A DNA stretch of 64,000 nt from Lewinella sp. 4G2. GTDB taxonomy: Bacteria; Bacteroidota; Bacteroidia; Chitinophagales; Saprospiraceae. The stretch's first letter is position 1; every line of letters starts with the position of its first letter. Position numbers and translations under genes: made by a program. Of this stretch, positions 48,931 to 57,008 are shown one piece after another. Location: assembly GCF_001625015.1 (NCBI RefSeq), contig NZ_LVWJ02000014.1, positions 62,001 to 126,000 on the forward strand. Direction: 5' to 3'. The notes beneath the pieces were generated by a model. It was not told the origin of the DNA. It searched no databases and saw only the letters and a program-made list of their open reading frames with translations.

Positions 48931-49475
48931 GCTGTGAGATTTGCATATCAAGCTGGCTTGGGACCGGCCGTTGTGATTAATTAGTTTCATGAGATTGGAA
49001 AGTTCATAAACTGCAAAATGCCTCTCCGCGGGGGGCGCAGGTCGGCTATATTTTTCTTCGCGAGAAAGAAAAGTTTGGGAATTAAGTCCGTCTTGATGGG
49101 CGCAGCCGCTGGCTGGAGGTCGTCCGTTTTTCATAAGGGGAATACTAAAAAGGTCGCGTTTTGATGAGACAGTCTGAAAATCTGTAAAGAACACATTCAA
49201 AAATCGTACAGGATGTAAATACTTGGCTTACAGGCAATTGCATTGCTGACAGCTTATAAAAATGTATAGGTCCTGTGAAATAAGATTATGATTACAAACG
49301 TTCGAACAAACAAATCAAGGCATAGTAAGCCGCCAATTCGGCGGTCCACCACAGAACAAATATAACACGATTCTGCATCTAGAGAAGGCCCGGCAAGCCT
49401 TTTTTGAGTTTGCCAGATTTCCTCCTAAAAGTAGCGAAACACAACATTTTACAACGGTTTTGTGGCTAGCTAAAC
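48931..49475. other. Long upstream region of the giant gene
   Basis: The giant gene's frame stays open to 49200, but no signal peptide would result from those starts. Contains a perfect -7 box at 49357-49364, a stem CCGCC/GGCGG at 49330-49344 and the palindrome GTTCGAAC at 49300-49307. If the box is used, the mRNA has a leader of about 420 nt. Confidence 0.45.
49357..49364 (-). promoter_or_regulatory. Candidate -7 promoter box (TATATTTG) for the giant gene
   Basis: Exact TAnnTTTG on the minus strand, the only one found between the NUDIX gene and the giant gene. Confidence 0.4.
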
Positions 49476-50090
49476 TCATAGGATAGCAGCCAGGCTCCGA
49501 TAGATCGGCAAGCCGTCCCCAAGCACATCTTCGGGCCGTATCCATTCCGCCCGCTCAATGTCCTCTTCAACCTGGGGCGTGAGGTCTTGCTGGCCGGCCT
49601 GCATGGCGAACCAATAGGTAGGCTTCAGCACGCGCGCTCCCTTCTTCTTCCGGTAGGTATGATAGGTTGTCTGCAGCGCCTGGCCCAGCGTGATTTCGCG
49701 CAGCCCCGTTTCCTCTTCTACCTCCCGGACAGCAGCTTGCGCATTGGATTCCCCCGGATCAATCTTGCCCTTTGGCAGATCCCAGAAACCTCTACGGAGG
49801 ATGAACAAGACTTTTTCGGTCCCTTTCAGCTGCACGATGCCCCCCGCAGCGGGGACCCATTCGAAGTGGCTTCGAAAGTGAGACCACAATTGCTCAAGAT
49901 CCGAATGCACGATATCAACGGACAGCACTTTGGGGCTTCCTTTCTCCAACATGTCAACGTAATTGAGGAGCGTCCGTGCCTTTCCGTTGTAACGTGCCGT
50001 CAGGTGAGTTCCTGCGGGAGCCTCATCACTTTTTGAAAAGGGTTTTGCCAGGAGGCGTAGCGGTCGGTCGTTGATGTAGATTACGTACAT
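49476..50090 (-). CDS. NUDIX hydrolase
   Basis: 204 residues. An N-terminal part of about 80 residues (MYVIYINDRPLRLLAKPFSK) precedes a NUDIX domain with a full Nudix box, GKIDPGESNAQAAVREVEEETGL split as G108, E114, R122-E-V-E-E-E-T-G. The family hydrolyses nucleoside diphosphates linked to another group; the substrate is unknown. It is divergent from pyrE, and its start codon lies inside the pyrE -7 box. Confidence 0.93.
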   Translation of the reverse strand: MYVIYINDRPLRLLAKPFSKSDEAPAGTHLTARYNGKARTLLNYVDMLEKGSPKVLSVDIVHSDLEQLWSHFRSHFEWVPAAGGIVQLKGTEKVLFILRRGFWDLPKGKIDPGESNAQAAVREVEEETGLREITLGQALQTTYHTYRKKKGARVLKPTYWFAMQAGQQDLTPQVEEDIERAEWIRPEDVLGDGLPIYRSLAAIL

Positions 50091-50093
50091 TTG
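50086..50093 (+). promoter_or_regulatory. -7 promoter box (TACATTTG) for pyrE, overlapping the NUDIX start codon
   Basis: Exact TAnnTTTG on the plus strand; positions 50088-50090 are also the ATG of the divergent NUDIX gene. It predicts a pyrE leader of about 95 nt. Confidence 0.55.
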
Positions 50094-50106
50094 CGCGAAT
50101 TAGGAA

Positions 50107-50121
50107 CCCCGAAACTCGGGG
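50107..50121 (+). promoter_or_regulatory. Hairpin at the 5' end of the predicted pyrE leader
   Basis: CCCCGA (50107-50112) and TCGGGG (50116-50121) form a perfect 6-bp stem with a 3-nt loop, close to the predicted transcription start. No T-run follows, so it is not an obvious attenuator; it could stabilise the 5' end or act on the divergent gene. Confidence 0.4.
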
Positions 50122-50195
50122 CTGGTGGAGCATATATTGCCGGCGCGCATATTACAGCATCTCCCCACTTAGTTGATCAAACTATCTCGAAAAGA

Positions 50196-50837
50196 ATGGA
50201 AACCGCGACTAAAATTGCCCACCGCTTACTGGAGGCCAAAGCCGTTAAGCTACAACCGGACAACCCCTTTACCTGGGCCAGTGGTTTGCGGTCCCCAATC
50301 TATTGTGACAACCGGGTACTGCTATCCTTTCCGGAAATCCGCGGCGAAGTGATCGAAGGCTTTGTCCAACTAGCGAAACAGTTTAACCAGGTAGAAGGGA
50401 TTGCGGGAGTAGCAACGGCAGGCATTCCCCACGGTGCATTACTTGCGGATCGACTGGGCTTACCCTTCATTTACATCCGTTCAAAAGCTAAAGAACACGG
50501 CCGCCAGAATCAAATCGAAGGCCGGATTGAAGCGGGTGCCCGCTACCTCGTCGTAGAAGATCTCGTTTCTACCGGTGGGTCCTCCCTAAAAGCTATTGAG
50601 GCACTGCGGGAAGCAGGTGGCCAAATCGCAGGCGCCGTTGCCATCTTCACCTACGAGTTTCAGAAGGCAAGCGATGCTTTTGAATCTGCAAATGTGCCCT
50701 TAGCCACTATTAGCGGCTACGGAGCCTTAGTAGAAGCAGCAGCCTCCAGTGGCGTTATCGCCCCGGAAGCCATTGAGACCCTATCTACTTGGAGGCAAGA
50801 TCCAAAAGCCTGGAGTGAGGCCTTCGTTGCCCAGTAA
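50196..50837 (+). CDS. pyrE: Orotate phosphoribosyltransferase
   Basis: 213 residues from the ATG at 50196 (METATKIAHRLLEAKAVKLQ), matching the family N-terminus; an in-frame start at 50091 would add non-conserved sequence inside the promoter. NPFTWASGLRSPIYCDNR binds orotate, and the PRPP loop YLVVEDLVSTGGSSLKAI lies near residue 119. It makes OMP in pyrimidine synthesis. The dispersed element lies 43 bp after the stop. Confidence 0.96.
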   Translation: METATKIAHRLLEAKAVKLQPDNPFTWASGLRSPIYCDNRVLLSFPEIRGEVIEGFVQLAKQFNQVEGIAGVATAGIPHGALLADRLGLPFIYIRSKAKEHGRQNQIEGRIEAGARYLVVEDLVSTGGSSLKAIEALREAGGQIAGAVAIFTYEFQKASDAFESANVPLATISGYGALVEAAASSGVIAPEAIETLSTWRQDPKAWSEAFVAQ

Positions 50838-50879
50838 TTGTCCAGTACCTTGCCTCACCCTTTACTCGCCCATTGCCCG

Positions 50880-50895
50880 GCACCTGCGGCAGCGC
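50880..50895 (-). repeat. Dispersed element core, intergenic between pyrE and the M42 gene
   Basis: The minus strand reads CTGGGCGCTGCCGCAGGTGC followed by CGGGCAATGGGCGAGTAAAG, the longest shared tail. Confidence 0.87.
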
Positions 50896-50972
50896 CCAGC
50901 AACTGATCTTTTGATGAGTACTCGCTCGGCGTTGCGAAACAATCTACTTACACAACCTTATATATTGACTTC

Positions 50973-52061
50973 ATGGCCGTACTGAACCAACAATCCGAAG
51001 ACTTCCTCCATCGCTACCTGAATAATGCTTCTCCCACTGGCTTCGAAGCGCCCGGGCAGAAACTATGGCTGGAATACATTCGGCCCTACGTAGATGAGGT
51101 TGGGCTCGACAATTACGGCACGGCATACGGCATCATCAACCCTGGTAAGGACTACCGGGTCGTTATTGAAGGGCACGCGGACGAGATCAGTTGGTTCGTC
51201 CACTACATCAGCGAGAACGGATTCATCAGCGTGATCCGTAATGGAGGAAGTGACCACATGATTGCGCCTTCAAAACGCGTGAACATTCACGGTGACAACG
51301 GAATCGTCCGCGGTGTATTTGGCTGGCCAGCTATCCATACCCGCCGCGGTGACGACGCCAAGCTGCAAACCAAACTGGACAATATTTTCATCGACGTAGG
51401 AGCTAAAAACAAGGCCGAAGTCCTAGAAATGGGTATCCACGTCGGCAGCGTGATCACTTATCCCGATGAGCTGGAAGTACTCAACGATCGCTACTACTGC
51501 GGTCGCGCGCTGGATAACCGGATGGGCGGGTTTTGCATTGCCGAAGTGGCCCGCATAATTCGCGAAAACAAAATTGACCTCCCCTACTCGCTCTACATCG
51601 TCAACAGCGTGCAGGAAGAGATCGGTTTGCGGGGCGCGCAGATGATCGCCGAGAAGATCAAACCTCACGTGGCCATCATCACGGACGTAACCCACGACAC
51701 CGGCACGCCACTACTCAACAAGAAGAAATTAGGCGACGTCAAGGCCGGCGGCGGCCCGAGCGTGACCTACGCACCCGCCGTACACAACAAGTTGCTCAAG
51801 CTCATCATCGATACGGCGGCAGAGAAGGAAATTGATATCCAGCGCGAAGCGAGTAGCCGGGCTACGGGCACCGATACGGATGCTTTCGCCTACTCCAACG
51901 AAGGCGTACCCTCGGCTCTTATATCACTTCCGCTTCGCTACATGCACACGACGGTAGAAATGGCTGCCAAGGAAGACGTCGAGGGCGTTATTAACCTCAT
52001 CTACGAAACTCTTCTGAAGATTGAAGATGGTATGAGCTTCAAGTACTTTGATGTGAAGTAA
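50973..52061 (+). CDS. M42-family metallo-aminopeptidase
   Basis: 362 residues. Co-catalytic metal ligands are visible: GHADEISWFV (His68), GRALDNRMGG (about 180), the catalytic VQEEIGLRGA (about 213), TDVTHDTGTP and the terminal YMHTTVEMA (about 323). The M42 family forms large tetrahedral cytoplasmic particles trimming peptides. No signal peptide. The next gene starts 59 bp later on the same strand. Confidence 0.93.
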   Translation: MAVLNQQSEDFLHRYLNNASPTGFEAPGQKLWLEYIRPYVDEVGLDNYGTAYGIINPGKDYRVVIEGHADEISWFVHYISENGFISVIRNGGSDHMIAPSKRVNIHGDNGIVRGVFGWPAIHTRRGDDAKLQTKLDNIFIDVGAKNKAEVLEMGIHVGSVITYPDELEVLNDRYYCGRALDNRMGGFCIAEVARIIRENKIDLPYSLYIVNSVQEEIGLRGAQMIAEKIKPHVAIITDVTHDTGTPLLNKKKLGDVKAGGGPSVTYAPAVHNKLLKLIIDTAAEKEIDIQREASSRATGTDTDAFAYSNEGVPSALISLPLRYMHTTVEMAAKEDVEGVINLIYETLLKIEDGMSFKYFDVK

Positions 52062-52120
52062 GGAGTCTTACAACCGGTCTTTGCAGGAACATCTAGCTCC
52101 CAAACCGGGTACTACCAGCC

Positions 52121-53107
52121 ATGAAGAAGCGATACTGGCTGTTTTTGATCCTGCTGTTGATCGTGGGCGGCGCTTATTTGCTGGGGCCCCGCGTTCCGGA
52201 ACCTATTTACGATACGGCGCTGCCGCAGGTGCCCGGAAATGTGCAAGCAATTGCGGACCAGATTGTTGCTCGTGAGGCTGATCTTCCGGTCAGGGAGGGA
52301 AACGCCGCGCACGTACGGTTCTACAACAAGATGCCGGAGCGGACCAAGTATGCTGTCGTGTACCTCCACGGTTTCGGCGCGAGTTACCGGGATGCCTACC
52401 CGGTCAATTACCAATTGGCGGACAGCCTGAAGGCCAATCTGTTTGCGGCCAGATGGGGAGACCACGGGCTGAAGCCGCCCCACTCCCTTGTGGGCTTCAC
52501 CGCAGAGTCCGCCTGGGCGGAGGCTAAGGAGGCACTCGCCATTGGAAAAGCGCTGGGTGATAAGGTGATCATTCTCAGTACATCTACCGGTGGAACACTG
52601 GCGATGAAACTGGCCGCGGAGTTTCCGGATGACGTTTATGCCTTAGTCAATTTCTCCCCCAACGTAAAGGACGACATGCCCGGCGCCTGGTTACTCGGCA
52701 CCCCGTGGGGAGAGGAGATTGCGACCCTAATTGGTGGGTTCGATGGCCAGCGCAAGGTGGATTATGAGGAGCCGCGAGCGGACCAATTTTTTGACACTTC
52801 CTTCGTCGCCAGCGCACTGGTAGATCTGCAAGTACTGGTAAAATCGACCATGACGGCTGAGGCCACCTTTAATAAAATTAAATGCCCGATCCTAACGCTT
52901 TATTACTATAAAGACAGCTTCAACGAGGATGAACGGGTAGAGGTAGATGTATATCCAAAAATACACATCGCAATGGCAACGGATACCATGTTTAATGAAT
53001 TAAAATCATTACCGAAGCCCGGGACGCACTTCTTGGGTTCGGGTATTATGTCGGAGGATTTGGCGGGGCCGCTGGGGGAGGCTTTAAGGTTTATCAGGAG
53101 TATTTAA
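52121..53107 (+). CDS. Alpha/beta hydrolase with N-terminal membrane anchor
   Basis: 328 residues. An N-terminal hydrophobic segment (YWLFLILLLIVGGAYLLG) is a membrane anchor or uncleaved signal. The hydrolase core shows YLHGFGASYRDAYP (oxyanion region) and a nucleophile elbow ILSTSTGGTLAMKLA where the first Gly of GxSxG is Ser. The likely acid and His lie near YYYKDSFNED and KPGTHFLGSG. Substrate unknown. The stretch between anchor and core (TALPQVPGN) is encoded by a copy of the dispersed element. Confidence 0.82.
   Translation: MKKRYWLFLILLLIVGGAYLLGPRVPEPIYDTALPQVPGNVQAIADQIVAREADLPVREGNAAHVRFYNKMPERTKYAVVYLHGFGASYRDAYPVNYQLADSLKANLFAARWGDHGLKPPHSLVGFTAESAWAEAKEALAIGKALGDKVIILSTSTGGTLAMKLAAEFPDDVYALVNFSPNVKDDMPGAWLLGTPWGEEIATLIGGFDGQRKVDYEEPRADQFFDTSFVASALVDLQVLVKSTMTAEATFNKIKCPILTLYYYKDSFNEDERVEVDVYPKIHIAMATDTMFNELKSLPKPGTHFLGSGIMSEDLAGPLGEALRFIRSI
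52217..52232 (+). repeat. Dispersed element core inside the alpha/beta hydrolase gene
   Basis: Exact core, translated in frame as ALPQV. It is followed by CCGGAAATGTGCAAGCAATT, similar to the tail of the E2 copy at 61957. Confidence 0.85.
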
Positions 53108-53161
53108 TTGGATTATGTCATTCAATTAAATTGATATCGGTACGTATGGGAATAGCGGGGG

Positions 53162-53430
53162 TATCGCGGTGGTGAAACATAACGAAAATGGGGGGATTCC
53201 AAGGGCCAGCGAAACATACCGAACACGCAGGGTTGCATGGCCGGCGGGAATAAACGAAAATGTAGGATCCGTGGCCGTCGGCAATAAACGGATACGTAGG
53301 GTTCCATGGCCGGCGGAAATGAACGAAAACGTAGGTATCCATGGCCGGCGGGAATGAACGAAAACGTAGGATTCCATGGCCGGCGGGAATGAACGAAAAC
53401 GTAGGATTCCATGGCCTCGCGGCCTATTCC
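53162..53430. repeat. 35-bp minisatellite between the hydrolase and nadA
   Basis: Five clear tandem copies (53237-53270, 53271-53305, 53306-53340, 53341-53375, 53376-53410) of a 34/35-bp unit starting ATGGCCGGCGGGAATGAACG and ending AAAACGTAGGATTCC. Two decayed copies precede it (from 53162) and one partial copy follows (53411). The last two are identical. Because 35 is not a multiple of 3, all minus-strand frames stay open, producing chance frames of 74-133 codons that are not supported as genes. Confidence 0.92.
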
Positions 53431-53465
53431 ATCCTACGCTAAGTTGAGCCATCCCTTCGGGATTA

Positions 53466-54473
53466 TTAGAGGCCGGCTTTTGCAGATATTTCCAGCATGC
53501 GGTCGATGCTGGCAACGCCTTTTTCAATTACCCAGTCTTCGAGGTGAATTTCGGGCAATTCGTACTTCATGCAGGTATATAATTTCTCCATGGTATTGCG
53601 CTTCATGTGGGGACAATCGTTACACGCGCAGGCATTATTGGGGGGAGCGGGAATAAAGGTTTTATTCGGGCTTTCCTTAATCATTTGGTGGAGGATACCG
53701 GACTCCGTAGCCACGATAAATTCCTGGTATTCACTCTCGCGGGTGAAGCGAAGGAGGCTGGAGGTAGAACCGACGTGATCGGCCACGTCCAGAATGTGGG
53801 ATTCACACTCGGGGTGGGCGATGAAGGCCGCGTTCGGGTGCTTAATTTTCAGTTTGGTGATCTTCTCCGCACTAAAGATTTCGTGGACCATACAGGAACC
53901 ATTCCACAGTACCATGTCGCGGCCGGTTTCCTTGACGAGCCAGCGGCCAAGATTGACGTCGGGCGCAAAGATCAAGGGTTGATCCTTCGGGAAGGAATCG
54001 ATGATGTGTTTGGCGTTGGTACTGGTGCAGCAGACGTCCGTAAGCGTTTTCAGCTCGGCCGTACAGTTGATGTAGCTGACGACTTTGTGGTCAGGATACT
54101 TTTCCTTGAACTTACGGAAGACCGGCGCCGGGCAGGAATCCGCCAGGGAGCAACCCGCCTTCAAATCGGGGAGGAGTACTTTCTTCTGGGGGCTCAGCAT
54201 TTTGGCCGTCTCCGCCATGAAGTGGACGCCGGCAAAAACGATGATATCCGCATCCGTAGAGGCTGCCTGTTGGCTTAATCCGAGGCTGTCACCTACGTAA
54301 TCGGCGATGTCTTGGATCTCCGATTCCTGGTAGTAGTGGGCCAGGATCACGGCGTTCTTCTCCTTTTTCAACTGGTTGATGGCCTCGACGAGGTCGAGCG
54401 TGGGGTCGACGTCAACGTCGAGGTAGCCCAATTTGGCCAATTCTTCGTTTGCAAGGTGGATATCGACGGACAT
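53466..54473 (-). CDS. nadA: Quinolinate synthase
   Basis: 335 residues. [20 protein letters not shown], the substrate region [17 protein letters not shown], and Cys residues in [19 protein letters not shown] and [10 protein letters not shown] match NadA, which carries a [4Fe-4S] cluster and condenses iminoaspartate with dihydroxyacetone phosphate in NAD synthesis. No nadB or nadC lies in the window. A near-consensus -7 box lies about 22 nt upstream. The minisatellite sits right after the stop. Confidence 0.97.
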   Translation of the reverse strand: MSVDIHLANEELAKLGYLDVDVDPTLDLVEAINQLKKEKNAVILAHYYQESEIQDIADYVGDSLGLSQQAASTDADIIVFAGVHFMAETAKMLSPQKKVLLPDLKAGCSLADSCPAPVFRKFKEKYPDHKVVSYINCTAELKTLTDVCCTSTNAKHIIDSFPKDQPLIFAPDVNLGRWLVKETGRDMVLWNGSCMVHEIFSAEKITKLKIKHPNAAFIAHPECESHILDVADHVGSTSSLLRFTRESEYQEFIVATESGILHQMIKESPNKTFIPAPPNNACACNDCPHMKRNTMEKLYTCMKYELPEIHLEDWVIEKGVASIDRMLEISAKAGL

Positions 54474-54494
54474 ATACAGGTCTTTTGTGGTTGG

Positions 54495-54502
54495 CTAAGA
54501 TA
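54495..54502 (-). promoter_or_regulatory. Probable -7 box (TATCTTAG) for nadA
   Basis: One mismatch to TAnnTTTG on the minus strand, 21 nt before the ATG at 54473. Confidence 0.4.
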
Positions 54503-54542
54503 ACGCGGAGGTGGGAATATGGTTCTTAGCTTACTTGTTAAA

Positions 54543-55676
54543 CTAAGTTAAGTAAACGGGGCTGTAGGCGGGTATCCACAGCAGCAAAAAGATCACGGCG
54601 GCAACGGAAACGTACCACTTTGAGAAATAGAAGTCCGCAAACCCTACCACCAGCGCTACGCAAATGGGTAAGAAAGTCATGATGCCATAAGCTTCCGCCG
54701 CGTAGCCAACCAGGGCCTCCTCGCGGTATCCATTCAGGCTGAAACTGTAGACTCCGAGACCAATGAAGACGGCCAGCAGAAAAAAGGCGATCCTGGTCAA
54801 GCCTGCTTTTTGGATTAAACCCAGTGCAACTCCTCCAAGCACCAACACGTAGATCGCCAAGGGAAAAGCGAGGATCATTTTGATCATACGATTGGCTCCG
54901 GTATAATTTCCAGTATACGTCACCCACGGCGTCTGGGGGTCGAAAAGTGGGGGAAGGAGACCGGTCCAATTCAAGCCTATCGGATTTAAAGTGCCTACGC
55001 TAATGGCGCTTGCAATCAGCAGACTCACCCCAATGATCGCCCACGGCTTCCATCGAAGTACAGGACCGATATTAAGGGTAGAGCGGACCAATTTCGGTCG
55101 GTTTGCGCGGCCAATTGCCTCTCCGAGGAACCAACAAATCAGAATTGGAATGGTCAACAGTAATAAAGGGGGGCAAACCAATCCACTCAGCACCTGCGAC
55201 AGCGCCAAGATCCAGGGATTTTTAGGCTTTACCAGTGCGTAGCAGAACAGGGCGAACAAAGGCCCGACCCACGAAAATGGCAACAAAGCGAAGGGGCCCG
55301 CCCAGGTATAATGCGTCAGTAAAATACCTCCAGCTACGGAAACTTCGGGGCGCAACGAGCGCGAAAAAAAGAGCGTAGCGAACACCAAAGTGACGGCACT
55401 TTGCAGAAATGCAATCGCACTGAACACTACATCGGAGGAGGCTTGAATTGGAACCGAACCCAAAAGCGCACGCACACCAATCGGTTGATTATCAATCATT
55501 TGCAGGCTCCGAGGAGCAGACAATTCTTTTACTAAATACGCCGACTGCAACGATTCACCAAAAAAGAACTCAAACTGCACCACCCCACAGTACAACAACA
55601 GCGCCCCGGCCACCATCACCCACTGGACGATCGTTAACCCCGCGTATGTCTCCTGCTCTTGTAACACGGAACGCAA
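54543..55676 (-). CDS. Polytopic membrane protein of unknown function
   Basis: Up to 377 residues from a TTG at 55676, or slightly fewer from a GTG at 55667. At least nine hydrophobic segments (for example VQWVMVAGALLLYCGVVQF, ILLTHYTWAGPFALLPFSWV, FLPICVALVVGFADFYF). A loop (LNPIGLNWTGLLPPLFDPQT) faces one side. It loosely recalls polytopic glycosyltransferase-like proteins, but no motif was found, so no function is assigned. It contains a one-mismatch copy of the dispersed element (LALSQVLSG). Confidence 0.75.
   Translation of the reverse strand: MRSVLQEQETYAGLTIVQWVMVAGALLLYCGVVQFEFFFGESLQSAYLVKELSAPRSLQMIDNQPIGVRALLGSVPIQASSDVVFSAIAFLQSAVTLVFATLFFSRSLRPEVSVAGGILLTHYTWAGPFALLPFSWVGPLFALFCYALVKPKNPWILALSQVLSGLVCPPLLLLTIPILICWFLGEAIGRANRPKLVRSTLNIGPVLRWKPWAIIGVSLLIASAISVGTLNPIGLNWTGLLPPLFDPQTPWVTYTGNYTGANRMIKMILAFPLAIYVLVLGGVALGLIQKAGLTRIAFFLLAVFIGLGVYSFSLNGYREEALVGYAAEAYGIMTFLPICVALVVGFADFYFSKWYVSVAAVIFLLLWIPAYSPVYLT
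55190..55205 (-). repeat. Dispersed element core, one mismatch, inside the unknown membrane protein gene
   Basis: The minus strand reads GCGCTGTCGCAGGTGC, translated ALSQV, the same frame as in the hydrolase and E2 genes. This is the most diverged copy and could be partly coincidental. Confidence 0.55.
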
Positions 55677-55718
55677 GGTAGCAAGATTTTAACAAGACCC
55701 GCGGCCGGTTTTTGCTCG

Positions 55719-56888
55719 CTATTGCTCCTCGACCGGCACGTAGAGCTGCCCTTTCAGCAGGCCACGGGAAATGACAATTTGCTGTACCTCGCTCGTGCCT
55801 TCGTAGATCTGGGTGATCTTCGCGTCGCGCATGAGGCGCTCGACGTGGTACTCCTTCACGAAGCCGTAACCGCCGTGGATCTGGACGGCTTCCACGCTGT
55901 GTTTCATGGCCACGGAGCTGGCAAAGAGTTTGGCCATCGCGCCCGCCTGATTGTAATCCATCCCCGCATCCTTGAGGGAGCCGGCGCGGTAGACGAGCAT
56001 TTTGGCCGCCTCAATGTCGGTGGCCATCTGGGCCAGCTTGAAGGCGATGGCCTGGTGGTTGGCGATGGGTTTGCCGAAGGCTTCCCGCTCCTTGGCGTAA
56101 TCAACGGACAGCTCGTAGGCACCTCCCGCAATGCCGAGAGCCTGGGCGGCGATACCGATCCGGCCACCCGCCAGCGTTTTCATGGCGAATTTGAAGCCGG
56201 ACCCCTCTTCGCCGAGGCGGTTTTCCTTGGGCACCTTCACGTCGCTGTACATAATCGTGTGGGTATCCGAGCTGCGGATGCCCAGCTTGTCCTCTTTGGC
56301 ACCGATCTCCACGCCCGGGGAATCGGCTTCTACGATGAGACAGTTAATACCGCGGTGGCCAGCCTCCGGGTTACTCTGAGCGATGACCAGGTGGAGGCTA
56401 CTTGTTCCGCCGTTGGTGATCCAGTTTTTGGTACCGTTCAGGAGGTAATGGTCGCCCATATCTACGGCGGTGGTGCGCTGGTGGGTAGCGTCGGAGCCGG
56501 CCTCCGGTTCGCTGAGGCAGAAGGAGCCGATCCACTCGCCGCTGGCCAGTTTTGGCAGGTACTTTTGCTTCTGTTCTTCGGTGCCGTAGGTCTCAATCCC
56601 GTAGCACACGAGGCTGTTGTTGACCGACATGATGACGGAGCAGCTATTGTCCACTTTCGAAATTTCCTCGAGCGCCAGGATGTAGCTTAGGTAATCCATG
56701 CCGCTCCCTCCGTATTCCGGGCTCACGGTCATACCCATGAAGCCGAGTTCGCCCATTTGCCGCACTTCGTCGGTGGGGTAGATCATCTTCGAATCGCGCT
56801 CGATCACGCCCGGTTTCAGGACGTTCTGGGCAAATTCGCGGGCGGCATCGCGCACGGCGATCTGTTCTTCGTTCAGGGTAAATTGCAT
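55719..56888 (-). CDS. Acyl-CoA dehydrogenase
   Basis: 389 residues, the usual length. GIAAQALGIAGGAYELSVDY and YEGTSEVQQIVISRGLL near the C-terminus (with the catalytic Glu region at about 362) plus CLSEPEAGSDA and NGTKNWITNGG for FAD/substrate binding mark the short/medium-chain class. It oxidises acyl-CoA to enoyl-CoA in beta-oxidation or branched-chain acid breakdown. The AlkB-like gene on the same strand is upstream, with 120 bp and a dispersed element between. Confidence 0.95.
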   Translation of the reverse strand: MQFTLNEEQIAVRDAAREFAQNVLKPGVIERDSKMIYPTDEVRQMGELGFMGMTVSPEYGGSGMDYLSYILALEEISKVDNSCSVIMSVNNSLVCYGIETYGTEEQKQKYLPKLASGEWIGSFCLSEPEAGSDATHQRTTAVDMGDHYLLNGTKNWITNGGTSSLHLVIAQSNPEAGHRGINCLIVEADSPGVEIGAKEDKLGIRSSDTHTIMYSDVKVPKENRLGEEGSGFKFAMKTLAGGRIGIAAQALGIAGGAYELSVDYAKEREAFGKPIANHQAIAFKLAQMATDIEAAKMLVYRAGSLKDAGMDYNQAGAMAKLFASSVAMKHSVEAVQIHGGYGFVKEYHVERLMRDAKITQIYEGTSEVQQIVISRGLLKGQLYVPVEEQ

Positions 56889-56905
56889 GGCTAGGGGACT
56901 TTTTG

Positions 56906-56913
56906 CGAAGTTA
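56906..56913 (-). promoter_or_regulatory. Probable -7 box (TAACTTCG) for the acyl-CoA dehydrogenase
   Basis: One mismatch to TAnnTTTG on the minus strand, 17 nt before the ATG at 56888. Confidence 0.4.
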
Positions 56914-56956
56914 GCGAAAATTCGCTAAGGTGTAATTCAGACGCACAGTTCAAGGG

Positions 56957-56972
56957 GCGCTGCCGCAGGTGC
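56957..56972 (+). repeat. Dispersed element core, intergenic between the AlkB-like and acyl-CoA dehydrogenase genes
   Basis: Exact core, followed 12 nt later by a related fragment, GGTGCCGCGGGCGC (56983-56996). Confidence 0.85.
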
Positions 56973-57008
56973 AGGGGAAGTAGGTGCCGCGGGCGCAAAC
57001 CTTTTCAG

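Noticed and set aside
49385..49406. AAGGC/GCCTT hairpin with a T-run on the plus strand as a terminator
   Set aside because: Only a 5-bp stem, and no plus-strand gene precedes it. On the minus strand, where NUDIX transcription would arrive, it lacks a T-run.
53118..53527. Minus-strand frames of 74-133 codons over the minisatellite (Arg/Pro/Phe-rich)
   Set aside because: A 35-bp unit free of stops keeps every frame open. The translation is a simple periodic peptide that runs into nadA without family similarity.
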